The position numbers and the translations under genes are program-made. Shown one piece after another: positions 41,448 through 50,540 of a stretch of DNA of 64,000 nt. The notes beneath the pieces were generated by a model. That model did no database searches. It worked only from the letters and a program-made list of their open reading frames with translations, and was not told the origin of the DNA. Position 1 is the stretch's first letter. Each line of letters begins with the position of its first letter. This stretch comes from Paraburkholderia sp. C35 (GTDB lineage Bacteria; Pseudomonadota; Gammaproteobacteria; Burkholderiales; Burkholderiaceae), in NCBI RefSeq assembly GCF_003121405.1, contig NZ_QBUY01000033.1, forward strand, positions 1 to 64,000, given 5' to 3'.

Positions 41448-43175
41448 TTGACGCCATTGGACAGACTCGAAGGCTTCGACGACAGCATTGCAGCGCTCAT
41501 GACGCAATGGAATGCACCTGGTCTAGGCGTCGCGGTCGTGATCGGCGACACGCCCGTTCTGACGCGTGGGTATGGCTTTCGCGACTACGACAAGCGCTTG
41601 CCTTTCGATACATCGACGCGTTTTCCCATCGCGTCCAACACGAAGCTGTTCGTCGCGCTGGCGGCGGGCATGCTGGTCGAAGACGGCAAGCTTGCATTCG
41701 ACGAACCGTTGTGCACGTATCTGCCTGACTTGCGTTTTCATAACGACATCCTGACGCGCTGCGTCACGCTGCGCGATCTGCTCGCGCATCGCACTGGCAT
41801 CACGCGCCACGACATGATGACGTACGGCGCAGCCGCGACGCCGAAACACGTATTCGACCGGCTGCATCTGATGAAGCCGAGCGCAGGCCTGCGCGAAACG
41901 TTCATCTACAACAACGTGATGTATTACGCGGTCGCGCACATCATCGAGCGACTGGGCTGCATGTCGTGGACCGACACCGTGCGCGAGCGCATTCTCGAAC
42001 CGTCGGGCATGCACGACACGTCGTTTCTCTATGCGGATCTGCTGGATCACCCTGATCTGGCCATCGGTTACACCGAATACCGCGACAGCCACGCCTTGCG
42101 CAAACTGCCGACGAAACGGACCAGCGATCCGCCCTGGCCGTCGGGCAGCATGGTGTCGACACCCGCCGACATGTCCCGCTGGCTGTCGGTGCTGGCCAGC
42201 GAAGGTATGGCGGGCGACACGCAGGTGTTATCGAAGCGCCTGCTGCGCGACACGATGGCGCCCGCAATCCCGATCCAGAACGTTGCGACCGAGCAATTCG
42301 GCTGGTGGGAAGTGCTGAACGCCGCCTATGGTCTTGGCAGGCAAACGGAGGTGTATCGCGGACATCTGCTGGCTTCGCATGGCGGCGACATCAGCGGGTT
42401 CCATTCGAAACTGTCGGTGATGCCGAAAGAGGGCTTTGGAGTCGGCGTATTCGTGATTGGCGACCATTGCGCGGCGTTGCGCGATGTCGTGCACTATCAA
42501 CTGTATGAACGCCTGCTCGGCCTCGACATCACGCCATGGAACGAGCGGCTGTTCGGGCTGCTGGAGTCGGGGCGACGCGCGATATCGGCTGCGCGTAGCA
42601 CTCGCCATGACGACCGGATCGAACAGACCAGCCCATCGCATCCGTTGCGGGACTACGCGGGCGACTTTGCGCATGAAGCGTACGGCACGGTCTCGATTGC
42701 CGTCGAGAACGATCAATTGCGCTTCAGGTTCCGGCACCAGGATCTTGCGCTGAAGCACTACCACTACGATCGCTTCGACGCCGAAACGGAAGACCCCGAG
42801 GACGATGCGCGCTGGCGAATCAACTTCCAGTCGGATCATGAAGGTGAACTGGACCGCTTCGTGACGAAGATCGTCGAGAACGAAGTGGTCTTCATGCGCA
42901 AGGAATTTGCGCACGCGCCGGAAACATTGCAGCGCTTGGCAGGCAGATATGAAACGGCTGCGGGCGTCTGCGCCGAAGTTCTTCATCGCGATGACGGCAG
43001 CTTGTGGCTGCGTGTGCCTGGGCAACGCGACGCGCGCCTGATCGCATCGCGCGAACGCGTGTTTCGCATTGCGTCGGCGCCGGGTTCGACGTTCGAGTTC
43101 CTCGAGCGCGATGGCGAGATCACGTCGCTCGACCAGCTGACGGGAGCGGGGCGGTTCGTCATTCCCAGGCTGTAG
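41448..43175 (+). CDS. Beta-lactamase-family serine hydrolase
   Basis: A 575-residue penicillin-binding-protein-like hydrolase without a clear signal peptide. The catalytic motifs are ASNTK (SxxK), YNN (YxN) in 'ETFIYNNVMYYAVAHI', and HGGDISGFHS as the third element. A C-terminal domain of about 200 residues follows, as in EstB or D-aminopeptidase relatives. The likely start is TTG 41448, seven bases after GAGGAG; upstream ATGs lack a ribosome site. Substrates may be esters, D-amino acid amides or small peptides. Confidence 0.82.
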   Translation: MTPLDRLEGFDDSIAALMTQWNAPGLGVAVVIGDTPVLTRGYGFRDYDKRLPFDTSTRFPIASNTKLFVALAAGMLVEDGKLAFDEPLCTYLPDLRFHNDILTRCVTLRDLLAHRTGITRHDMMTYGAAATPKHVFDRLHLMKPSAGLRETFIYNNVMYYAVAHIIERLGCMSWTDTVRERILEPSGMHDTSFLYADLLDHPDLAIGYTEYRDSHALRKLPTKRTSDPPWPSGSMVSTPADMSRWLSVLASEGMAGDTQVLSKRLLRDTMAPAIPIQNVATEQFGWWEVLNAAYGLGRQTEVYRGHLLASHGGDISGFHSKLSVMPKEGFGVGVFVIGDHCAALRDVVHYQLYERLLGLDITPWNERLFGLLESGRRAISAARSTRHDDRIEQTSPSHPLRDYAGDFAHEAYGTVSIAVENDQLRFRFRHQDLALKHYHYDRFDAETEDPEDDARWRINFQSDHEGELDRFVTKIVENEVVFMRKEFAHAPETLQRLAGRYETAAGVCAEVLHRDDGSLWLRVPGQRDARLIASRERVFRIASAPGSTFEFLERDGEITSLDQLTGAGRFVIPRL

Positions 43176-43657
43176 CGCAACCGCTTTTCGACGCCCGGCA
43201 GCCGCGATTTGACAAATCGTGCCGCTGCCGTCCAGAACGTCCAGAAAATGAAAGATTCAGGTCAGACTGGAAAAAGACCTGTCAGCTAAAGTTATTACCG
43301 CGTCAGCATTAAACGCCTTCCATTCGATTTATGCTTTCACCAGGCTAATAAGCTTGCATAATTATTCGTAACAATCGCGATAAGAGTATCGGGTTTGTAA
43401 TTGCGCAGAATGAAAGTGGAAGAAATACTTTTTTGCATAAAAAATGTACATATAAATCAACGGTATGCGCATGGTGTCCGGCAGATATCCAGCGCTTCGC
43501 AGTGTCGTGATTTTATGTTTTTGTAAGTCATTTATTTCATGTGGAAACTTAAAGCAATATTTGGAGTTGTCGTAAACCCCGTCAAGTGATTACGCGAGAC
43601 ATGGAATAAACCGCGTGATCGCTTATGTCCGATCTCATGGAACCGAAAGGGGTTGAA
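43176..43657. promoter_or_regulatory. AT-rich flagellin upstream region
   Basis: A 480-bp stretch with no coding signal and much higher A+T than its neighbours, especially 43310-43560. TAAAGTTA (43287-43294) resembles the -35 of sigma-28 promoters (TAAAGTTT), but the matching -10 is poor. A symmetric ATGTACAT lies near 43445. The long leader or regulatory region is unusual for this gene-dense window. Confidence 0.4.
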
Positions 43658-44476
43658 ATGCTTAACATCAATACGAACATCATGTCGCTGACGGCGCAGA
43701 ACAACCTGTCGGGGTCGCAGAATGCGCTCTCGCAGGCGATCAACCGTCTGTCGTCCGGCAAGCGCATCAACACGGCTGCTGACGACGCGGCTGGCCTCGC
43801 GATTGCGACGTCGCAAACGGCTTCGATCAATGCGCTCACGCAAGGCGCGGCCAACGCGAACAACGGCATTTCGATGGTGCAGACCACCAACGGCGCGCTG
43901 CAATCGATCGTCGACAACCTGCAGCGTATCCGCCAGCTGGCAGTGGAAGCAGGCGACGGCTCGCTCGACTCGAACGCACTCGCCAATCTGCAGGCGGAAG
44001 TGTCAACGCGTCTGACGGAAATCACGCGCGTCGCGCAACAGACCACTTTCAACGGCCAGTCCGTGCTGAACGGCGCGGGTTCGGTGAACTTCCAGATCGG
44101 TGCGTTCAACGGCCAGCAGATCACCGCTGACTTCGGCACGCAGAAGTGGGATGCAAGCTCGCTGGGTATCAGTGGCCTGACGGTGGCGACGGCTTCGGAT
44201 GCGCAGGCAGCGATGAGCTCGATCGATACGGTGCTGACGAGCGTCAACACCTTCCAGGCAACGCTCGGTGCAACGCAGAACACGTTCCAGGCCGCTATTT
44301 CGACGACGCAAACGGAAGCGACCAACATGAGCGCGGCTGAATCGCAGATCACCGACGCCGACTTCGCGACGGAAACGGCCAACCTGTCGAAGGCTCAGGT
44401 TCTGCAACAGGCTGGCATTTCGGTGCTCGCGCAAGCGAACTCGATGCCGCAGCAAGTCCTGAAGCTCCTGCAGTAA
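43658..44476 (+). CDS. fliC: Flagellin
   Basis: The filament subunit, 272 residues. The N-terminal D0-D1 region 'MLNINTNIMSLTAQNNLSGS' and 'INRLSSGKRINTAADDAAGL' and the C-terminal 'QQAGISVLAQANSMPQQVLK' are textbook flagellin. The short central part (about residues 150-200) means the surface D2/D3 domains are nearly absent. AGGGG precedes ATG 43658. No other flagellar gene (fliD, fliS, flgL) is in the window, so this is an isolated flagellin copy. Confidence 0.93.
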   Translation: MLNINTNIMSLTAQNNLSGSQNALSQAINRLSSGKRINTAADDAAGLAIATSQTASINALTQGAANANNGISMVQTTNGALQSIVDNLQRIRQLAVEAGDGSLDSNALANLQAEVSTRLTEITRVAQQTTFNGQSVLNGAGSVNFQIGAFNGQQITADFGTQKWDASSLGISGLTVATASDAQAAMSSIDTVLTSVNTFQATLGATQNTFQAAISTTQTEATNMSAAESQITDADFATETANLSKAQVLQQAGISVLAQANSMPQQVLKLLQ

Positions 44477-44483
44477 AGGTAAG

Positions 44484-44524
44484 CGCGACGTGCATCCTTT
44501 ACAGGGAGCGGGATGCACGTCGCG
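44484..44524 (+). terminator. Strong hairpin after the flagellin gene
   Basis: A perfect 14-bp stem, 44484-44497 with 44511-44524, around a 13-nt loop, starting 8 bp after the fliC stop. There is no T tract, so it may protect the mRNA end or act with Rho rather than terminate by itself. Confidence 0.65.
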
Positions 44525-44571
44525 TGACGAGGAAGGTGAGCGCAACCGTTCGCTTCGAACGGCTGGCAGAC

Positions 44572-45321
44572 CTACACTTGCGCCAGTCCGCCATCCACGA
44601 ACAGATCGATGCCCGCCACGTAACTGCTGTCGTCGGATGCGAGAAAGAGCGCTGCCGAAGCGATTTCTTCCGGTTGGCCGATACGTCCCAGCGGCGTTGC
44701 CGCAGCAAATTGCGCGCGCAGTTGGTCCGCTTCCGCTGCCGGGGTCACCTGGCTGTCGATAATCGGCGTGTCGATGGCGCCAGGGCTGATCGCATTGACG
44801 CGGATGCCGCGACCCTTCAGTTCCGTCGTCCACGTTCGAGCCAGTGAGCGCACAGCGGCTTTGGCGGCGCTATAGGTGTCGTGCGCGGGCAAGCCTTTGA
44901 CGCCTGCAATCGAACTGGTCAGGATGATGCTGCTTCCTCTTGCCATCAACGGCAGCGCTTTTTGCACGGTGAAAATCAGGCCGCGCACGTTGACGTCGAA
45001 GGTGGCGTCGTAGTGCTCGGGCGTGATGGCATCGAGCGTGCGATGTTCGATCGCTCCGGAGTTGGCGAATAGCACGTCGATGCTGCCTCGCTCCTTCCCG
45101 ACGATGGCGTACAGGCGCTCGAGCTCGTCGAGTTTCGTCACATCGGCCTGCACGGCCGTCACGTTGCGCCCGATCTGCCGCACGGCCTTGTCGAGTTCCG
45201 ATTGCCGTCTGGCGACGATGAACACATGCGCGCCTTCGTCGACGAAGCGCTGGGCGGTCGCGAGTCCGATGCCACTGCTGCCGCCCGTGATCACGGCCGT
45301 CTTGTTCACAAGTCGATTCAT
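44572..45321 (-). CDS. SDR family oxidoreductase
   Basis: A 249-residue classical SDR with TGGSSGIGLATAQ, 'VLFANSGAIEHRTL' (NSG in place of NAG, seen in this subgroup), catalytic Ser in 'ILTSSIAGVKGLPAHD' and YSAAK, ending 'GIDLFVDGGLAQV'. 'VARRQSELDKAV' after strand 2 suggests NADP(H). It is 18 bp downstream of the OYE gene on the same strand, so both reductases are co-transcribed under the divergent LysR gene. Confidence 0.9.
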   Translation of the reverse strand: MNRLVNKTAVITGGSSGIGLATAQRFVDEGAHVFIVARRQSELDKAVRQIGRNVTAVQADVTKLDELERLYAIVGKERGSIDVLFANSGAIEHRTLDAITPEHYDATFDVNVRGLIFTVQKALPLMARGSSIILTSSIAGVKGLPAHDTYSAAKAAVRSLARTWTTELKGRGIRVNAISPGAIDTPIIDSQVTPAAEADQLRAQFAAATPLGRIGQPEEIASAALFLASDDSSYVAGIDLFVDGGLAQV

Positions 45322-45339
45322 GATGTTGTCCTCGCTGAT

Positions 45340-46473
45340 TCACTCGGTTTCGGCTTCGGCTTCGGTTCTGGCTTCGGCATGGAACGCATAATCGGTGTAG
45401 CCGCGTCCATCGCCGCCATAGAACGTCGAGCGGTCGTAGCGATCGAGCGGCTTGCCCGTACGTAGACGCTCGGGCAGATCGGGGTTCGAGATGAACATGC
45501 GCCCGAATGCGACGAGATCGGCATGGCCGTCGACGATGATCTGTTCGGCGCTTTCACCCGTGAAGCCACCGGCAGCGATGATCCTGCCGCGAAAGATCCG
45601 GCGCATGTCCTTCGATGTGACGTCCGACTCGGTCGTCTCCTGTTCTTCGATGCCGCGAATGCGCGGCTCGATCACATGCAGATAGGCAAGCTCATAGTCG
45701 TTCAGACGAGCGGCGACGTAGCCGAAGGTCGCGTGCGGATCGCTGTCGGACATGGTGCCGTATCTGCCGCTCGGTGACAGCCGTAGCGCGACGCGGCCCG
45801 GACCCCACACGGAGACCACGGCGTCGAGCGTGTCGAACAGAAAGCGCGCGCGGTTTTCGATGGAGCCACCGTACGCATCGGTGCGATGATTCGTGCCGTC
45901 CAGCAGGAACTGCTCGAACAGATAGCCGTTCGCGCCGTGCAGTTCGACACCGTCGAAGCCAGCCTGTTTCGCCAGCACGGCGCTGCGGCGGAACTGCTCG
46001 ACGATCGGGGCGATCTCGTCGAGTTCGAGCGCGCGCGGCACGATCAGTTCGGCTTCTGCGAGATTGCCGTGCTCATCGCGGATGGCCGCATGTTCGAGCG
46101 AGCGCAGCGCGGAAGGTGCCACGGGTGTGACGCCGCCGGTGTTCGCCGGGTGCGCCTGACGCCCTGCATGCCACAGCTGCAGAAAGATCCGCGCGCCTTT
46201 TGCGTGCACGGCGTCCGTCACGCGCTTCCAGCCCGCGGCCTGCTCGTCCGTATAGATGCCCGGTGCGCCGACATAGGCGATGCCGAGCGGCGCGACGGCT
46301 GTCGCGTCGCTGATCAGCAGGCCGCCTTGCGTGGCGCGTTGCGTGTAGTACTCGACCATCAGATCGCCGGGTACGTTGCCTTCTTCCGTGCGCATCCGCG
46401 TAAGCGGCGCGAGCACGACACGATGGCTAAGTTCGAAGGGACCGACCTGGGTTTGGGTGAAGAGCTGGTTCAT
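45340..46473 (-). CDS. Old Yellow Enzyme family alkene reductase (NemA/XenB-like)
   Basis: An FMN enzyme of 377 residues that reduces activated C=C bonds, nitro groups or nitrate esters with NADPH. 'VVLAPLTRMRTEEGNVP', 'LQLWHAGRQAHP', the His/Asn pair in ELHGANGYL and 'RTDAYGGSIENRARF' are OYE hallmarks. It ends 'GGDGRGYTDYAF' and then an added acidic tail, HAEARTEAEAETE, coded by a hexamer repeat. ATG 46473 has GAGGA upstream; the long frame to 47268 runs over the divergent LysR gene and is rejected. Confidence 0.92.
   Translation of the reverse strand: MNQLFTQTQVGPFELSHRVVLAPLTRMRTEEGNVPGDLMVEYYTQRATQGGLLISDATAVAPLGIAYVGAPGIYTDEQAAGWKRVTDAVHAKGARIFLQLWHAGRQAHPANTGGVTPVAPSALRSLEHAAIRDEHGNLAEAELIVPRALELDEIAPIVEQFRRSAVLAKQAGFDGVELHGANGYLFEQFLLDGTNHRTDAYGGSIENRARFLFDTLDAVVSVWGPGRVALRLSPSGRYGTMSDSDPHATFGYVAARLNDYELAYLHVIEPRIRGIEEQETTESDVTSKDMRRIFRGRIIAAGGFTGESAEQIIVDGHADLVAFGRMFISNPDLPERLRTGKPLDRYDRSTFYGGDGRGYTDYAFHAEARTEAEAETE
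45344..45379. repeat. Degenerate hexanucleotide repeat at the OYE 3' end
   Basis: Six successive variants of TCGGCT (TCGGTT, TCGGCT, TCGGCT, TCGGTT, CTGGCT, TCGGCA) code in reverse for the Glu/Ala/Thr tail of the alkene reductase. Most OYE proteins end before this point, so the repeat seems to have extended the gene. Such repeats can change copy number by slippage. Confidence 0.7.
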
Positions 46474-46707
46474 GCTTGCATCCTCGGGATGAGCGTTGAC
46501 GGTGACAGGATCATGCGCGCTCGACATGCCGCGCAGAAGCGGTCTGGCGGCGATAAGAGTCATTCCCTGCAGGCATGGGTGGTGCAGGTGTGGCCGATAT
46601 GAGCCTTTCTTGCGGAGGTCGCAACGTGTGCCGGAACCGCCCGCCGTGCGGGCATCTGTTAGAGAATACGGCGTGACCGGTTCGACGGACCCAGGAGGAA
46701 GCGCGGT

Positions 46708-47595
46708 ATGGATCGATTGGCTGCAATGGAGATTTTCGTCAGCGTCGCCGAGGCGGGGTCGTTTTCGGCTGCTGCCAGGCGGATGAACGTGGGGCAGCCC
46801 GCGATCTCCAAATCTGTCGCGCAACTCGAAGAACGCCTCGGCGTTCGGCTTATTCTGCGTTCGACCCGCGGCCTGGCGATGACGGAAGCCGGCCAGCGTT
46901 TTTACGAGCATGCGAAGCTCGCCATCCAGGAAGCCGACGATGCCGAGCACGCCGTCCGCGACGCCTCTGACAGCCTGTCCGGCAAGCTGCGCGTGAGCGC
47001 GGCCGTGACCTTCGCATGTCTTCATGTGCTGCCGTGGCTGGAGGAATTCATGAACCGGCACCCGAAGCTCGAAATCGACCTGAAGCTCGATGACCGCAAC
47101 ATCGACCTGCTCGAAGAAGGCATGGACGTGGCGTTGCGCATGGGAGCGCTGAGCGATTCGTCGATGACGGCGCGGCGCATCGGGTGCAATCCTCGGCTCG
47201 TGATCGGCGCGCCCGCCTATTTTGCGCGAGCGGGAGTGCCCACCGTGCCCGCCGATCTGAGCCGGCATCAGGCCATCGTCTATTGGCAGGGCGGCGGCGG
47301 TGAGACCTGGACATTCAGCCAGAATGGCAGCGAGGTAGACGTCACACTCGCGGGACGCGTGCGTGTGAGCGCAGCAGAGGGCATGCGCACAGCCGTGCTC
47401 AACGGCATGGGGCTGGCCGTGGCGTCGCGCTGGATGTTCTCTCCCGAACTGGCCACAGGCGAGGTTCAGGCCGTGTTGACCGACTGGGCGCTGCCTTCCA
47501 TCGATCTGTGGGCCGTCTTCCCGTCAGGGCGGCTGGTGACGGCGCGAGCGCGTGCGTTCGTCGAATTCGTCGAAGAGGCACTGGCGCGCGCCTGA
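46708..47595 (+). CDS. LysR family regulator
   Basis: A 295-residue regulator, 'MDRLAAMEIFVSVAEAGSFS', HTH with 'NVGQPAISKSVAQLEERLGV', and ligand domain 'LDDRNIDLLEEGMDVALRMG' of the DmlR-like branch. It has an AGGAGG ribosome site. It is divergent from the OYE-SDR pair, which it most likely controls, possibly in response to electrophiles. Confidence 0.9.
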   Translation: MDRLAAMEIFVSVAEAGSFSAAARRMNVGQPAISKSVAQLEERLGVRLILRSTRGLAMTEAGQRFYEHAKLAIQEADDAEHAVRDASDSLSGKLRVSAAVTFACLHVLPWLEEFMNRHPKLEIDLKLDDRNIDLLEEGMDVALRMGALSDSSMTARRIGCNPRLVIGAPAYFARAGVPTVPADLSRHQAIVYWQGGGGETWTFSQNGSEVDVTLAGRVRVSAAEGMRTAVLNGMGLAVASRWMFSPELATGEVQAVLTDWALPSIDLWAVFPSGRLVTARARAFVEFVEEALARA

Positions 47596-47800
47596 GCGCG
47601 CGCAGCATCCGTCAGTTTCCGCTAGCCCATTACCCGAAGGAATAAGCGTCATTCCTCGCCGCTGGCTTCTGCCCGTTTCCGTTCGCGCCTACATTCCGTT
47701 CCAGCCGATTCGATATCGGGAAAGACACGCGAAGCTGTCGCGCAGTACATGACGCGACAGTTCGAGCCGGAATGAAATGGATCGAAACTGGAGAAATGAA

Positions 47801-48910
47801 ATGGGCAAGAATGGCAAGGTTCTGGTGGCGGGCGCGAGTGGATTGATTGGCGTCGCCGCTATCGAACGTTTTCTCGCTGCGGGTTGGGATGTCGTCGGCG
47901 TATCGCGGCGCAAGCCGGAATTGCTGGAATTGACGGAAGGCGGTGACTTTGAATTTGTCTCCGTCGACCTGCGCGATGAAAATGCGGCACGCAAAGCACT
48001 GTCGACGCTGGAAGGAATTACACACGTCGCGTATGCAGCGATCTACGAGAATGCAGATGATCTGGTGAGCGGCTGGTCGAATGCCGCGCAGATCGAGATC
48101 AACAACGCGATGCTGCGCAATGTCATCGAGCCGCTCGTTTCCGGCAAGAACAATGCAACGCTCAGGCACGTGTCGATTCTTCAGGGCACGAAAGCGTATG
48201 GCGTGCATTTGCACCCGATTGCCATTCCCGCGCGCGAAAGCGATCCGCGCGACGATCACGCGAACTTCTTCTTTGACCAGCAGGACTATGTGCGCGACGC
48301 CGGCGAAAAGCATGGCTTCGCTTACACGGTATTGCGTCCGCAACTGGTGACAGGAAAGACCGCAGGCGCGCTCAATGTACTGCCCGCCATTGGCGTATAT
48401 GCCGCGATTCGCCGCGAGAAAGGCGAAGCATTTGGCTTTCCTGGCGGCCCTTCATTTGTGTGGGAAACGGCTGATGCCGATCTTGTCGGCGACGTGATGG
48501 TCTGGGCCGCGCAATCGCCGCAGGCAATCAATGAAATTTTCAACATCACCAACGGCGATGTATTCGAATGGCGCAGTGTGTGGCCGGCGATGGCAAGCAC
48601 GCTTGGCGTAACAGCGGGAACGGATGAACCGACGAATGTCGCGCAGTACATTCGCGACAACGCGGACGTGTGGGCGAAGATTGTCGCGAAGTATGGTCTT
48701 GCAAGCGGTGATCTGCGCGCCTTCGTCGGACAGGGCGATCAGCATGCCGACTTCGCGTTTGCTTCCGGAGCGCCCGCTGGACCGGTTGCGTTTGTGAGCA
48801 CGGTCAAGCTGCGCAAAGCGGGATTCAATGCTGCCGTCGATACACGCGATGCGTTTTGCGCTGCACTGCAGTCCTTTATCGACCGCAAGCTGTTGCCGCC
48901 TGTGGTTTAA
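47801..48910 (+). CDS. PRISE-like NAD(P)-dependent reductase (atypical SDR)
   Basis: A 369-residue extended/atypical SDR. The cofactor loop is 'VLVAGASGLIGVAAIERFLA' and NADP preference is suggested by 'GVSRRKPEL'. 'SILQGTKAYGVHLHPI' is very similar to the core motif of the PRISE family (progesterone 5-beta-reductase/iridoid synthase), which reduces C=C bonds of enones. The C-terminal half with 'FVWETADADLVGDVMVWA' and 'FNITNGDVFEWRSVWP' also fits. ATG 47801 has GGAGA upstream. It lies 206 bp after the LysR gene. Confidence 0.82.
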   Translation: MGKNGKVLVAGASGLIGVAAIERFLAAGWDVVGVSRRKPELLELTEGGDFEFVSVDLRDENAARKALSTLEGITHVAYAAIYENADDLVSGWSNAAQIEINNAMLRNVIEPLVSGKNNATLRHVSILQGTKAYGVHLHPIAIPARESDPRDDHANFFFDQQDYVRDAGEKHGFAYTVLRPQLVTGKTAGALNVLPAIGVYAAIRREKGEAFGFPGGPSFVWETADADLVGDVMVWAAQSPQAINEIFNITNGDVFEWRSVWPAMASTLGVTAGTDEPTNVAQYIRDNADVWAKIVAKYGLASGDLRAFVGQGDQHADFAFASGAPAGPVAFVSTVKLRKAGFNAAVDTRDAFCAALQSFIDRKLLPPVV

Positions 48911-49014
48911 ATGCCGCGCATGGACAGCGAGGCAACCGGACCGTGAATCATGTCGTCCATGAGAAGGTCTGATTGCCTCGTATGGGGTTTGAGGCTAGCG
49001 CGGGAGTACGCTAT

Positions 49015-49278
49015 TTAGCGTGCGACCCGAATCGGCGGCGAATAGGGACTCAGGGTCGTTTCATTGCCCGCACCCGATTGCGTCGCGCTTCTCGGCTCCG
49101 AGCCGAAGCCTCCGCCAGATTGTGTACCCGTGGATTGATCCTTGGTGCCCACGCTGAGTGACGAAGTCCCGGCCTGGCCGGTCATGTTGTTCTCCGTGGG
49201 CGTCGCTGTTTGCGCGTGAGAAACGAGGGGCGCGGTGAGAAAGGCCGCGATGATGAGAGCTTGAGTTGCGGATTTCAT
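49015..49278 (-). CDS. Small secreted hypothetical protein
   Basis: An 87-residue protein with a clean signal peptide (LIIAAFLTAPLVSHAQ). The mature part is Ser/Thr/Gly/Gln-rich low complexity ('TGTQSGGGFGSEPRSATQSG') without Cys and likely disordered. ATG 49278 is the start; the longer frame has no ribosome site. No family recognised. A small hairpin (CAAGGCC at 49415-49421, GGCCTTG at 49427-49433) lies in the gap upstream. Confidence 0.65.
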   Translation of the reverse strand: MKSATQALIIAAFLTAPLVSHAQTATPTENNMTGQAGTSSLSVGTKDQSTGTQSGGGFGSEPRSATQSGAGNETTLSPYSPPIRVAR

Positions 49279-49444
49279 GATGGACTCGCGAAGTTCGAAA
49301 GTGTGCGCTGATCGGTCAGACACTGAGCCGCAATCAGAACGGCTCCTGAACACGGATCTGAGAAATCAGGAAATCAATTATAATCCTGATTGAATTTCGC
49401 TGCTGTTCGACTGACAAGGCCATACCGGCCTTGCCGACCAAGCA

Positions 49445-50398
49445 TCAGGCATTCTTCTTGTCGAGCCACTCGACGATATTGCGCACGGTATCGCCATAGA
49501 AAGTCTGGTACAACTCGCGGGACACATAGCCGATATGCGGCGTCGCGAGCACGTTATTCATCGAACGCAATGGGTGGGTCGGTTCCAGCGGTTCGGTATC
49601 GTACACATCGATAGCGGCGCCCGCGATCTGTCCGTTCTGCAGTGCTGCAACCAGCGCCGCCGTATCGACAATGGGACCACGCGACGTATTGACGATACTC
49701 GCCGTACGCTTCATTTGCGCGAGTTCTGCCGCACCGACGAGATGCCGTGTGCGTTCGCTCAGGCGCAAATGCACCGACAGAAAATCGGAAGTGGAGAACA
49801 GCGTGTCTTTATCGACCCGTTGCACGCCTTTCGATTCCGCGCGCTCGTCCGTCAGATTCTGGCTCCACGCAATCACGTTCATCCGGAACGCGCGGCCAAT
49901 CACGCCGACGGCCGAACCGATATGCCCAAGTCCGAGCACGCCGAGCGTCTTGCCCGCCAGTTGCGTGCCGATCATCTGCTGCCAGCCGCCTGCTCGCAGC
50001 GACTGATTTTCCGGGGAGATATTGCGTGCCATCGCGAGAATCATCGCCCATGTGAACTCGATGGTCGGCGTGGACGAATAGCCCGTGTGCACGACCTCGA
50101 TGCCGCGCGCAGCCGCTGCGTCCAGGTCGATCGACGCATTGGCCGATCCCGTCGACGCAATCAGCTTGAGATTGGGCAGGCTTTCGATGATCTCTCTGGT
50201 GAGCGGCGTGCGCTCGCGCATCACGCAGACAATATCGAAGGGCTTCAGACGTTCGATAACCTGCGAGCGATCGGCAAGATGATCATTGAAGACGGTGATG
50301 TCCGCGCGGTTTTTCAGGGGCGACCAGTCCGCGAGGTCGAGCGCAACGTTCTGGTAGTCGTCGAGCACGGCGACGCGGACTGGGGATGAACTGGACAT
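49445..50398 (-). CDS. D-2-hydroxyacid dehydrogenase
   Basis: A 317-residue NAD(P)-dependent dehydrogenase of the D-isomer-specific family. It has VLGLGHIGSAVG for the cofactor, 'VNTSRGPIVD' with the active Arg, 'DVYDTEPLEPTHPL' with the Glu and 'ATPHIGY' with the His. This is a different subfamily from the GhrA at the left end, closer to phosphoglycerate/formate-dehydrogenase-like members. ATG 50398 has GGAGG seven bases upstream. It stands alone, so the substrate cannot be guessed from neighbours. Confidence 0.88.
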   Translation of the reverse strand: MSSSSPVRVAVLDDYQNVALDLADWSPLKNRADITVFNDHLADRSQVIERLKPFDIVCVMRERTPLTREIIESLPNLKLIASTGSANASIDLDAAAARGIEVVHTGYSSTPTIEFTWAMILAMARNISPENQSLRAGGWQQMIGTQLAGKTLGVLGLGHIGSAVGVIGRAFRMNVIAWSQNLTDERAESKGVQRVDKDTLFSTSDFLSVHLRLSERTRHLVGAAELAQMKRTASIVNTSRGPIVDTAALVAALQNGQIAGAAIDVYDTEPLEPTHPLRSMNNVLATPHIGYVSRELYQTFYGDTVRNIVEWLDKKNA

Positions 50399-50540
50399 GC
50401 ATGACCTCCGGCGGGGACGGGACAGTGTTGTTTGATGATACTGGGATTGTTCGAATGCTGCGTCGAGGCTGCCAGCCAAGGATTGCGCGGCATCGGGAAT
50501 GGCGCAGTGCAATAAGATGACTGCGCCTTTCTACATCTGG

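Noticed and set aside
43287..43315. Sigma-28 promoter for the flagellin gene
   Set aside because: The -35-like TAAAGTTA is good but the sequence at the correct distance matches the -10 consensus at only about half its positions, and it lies over 340 bp from the start.
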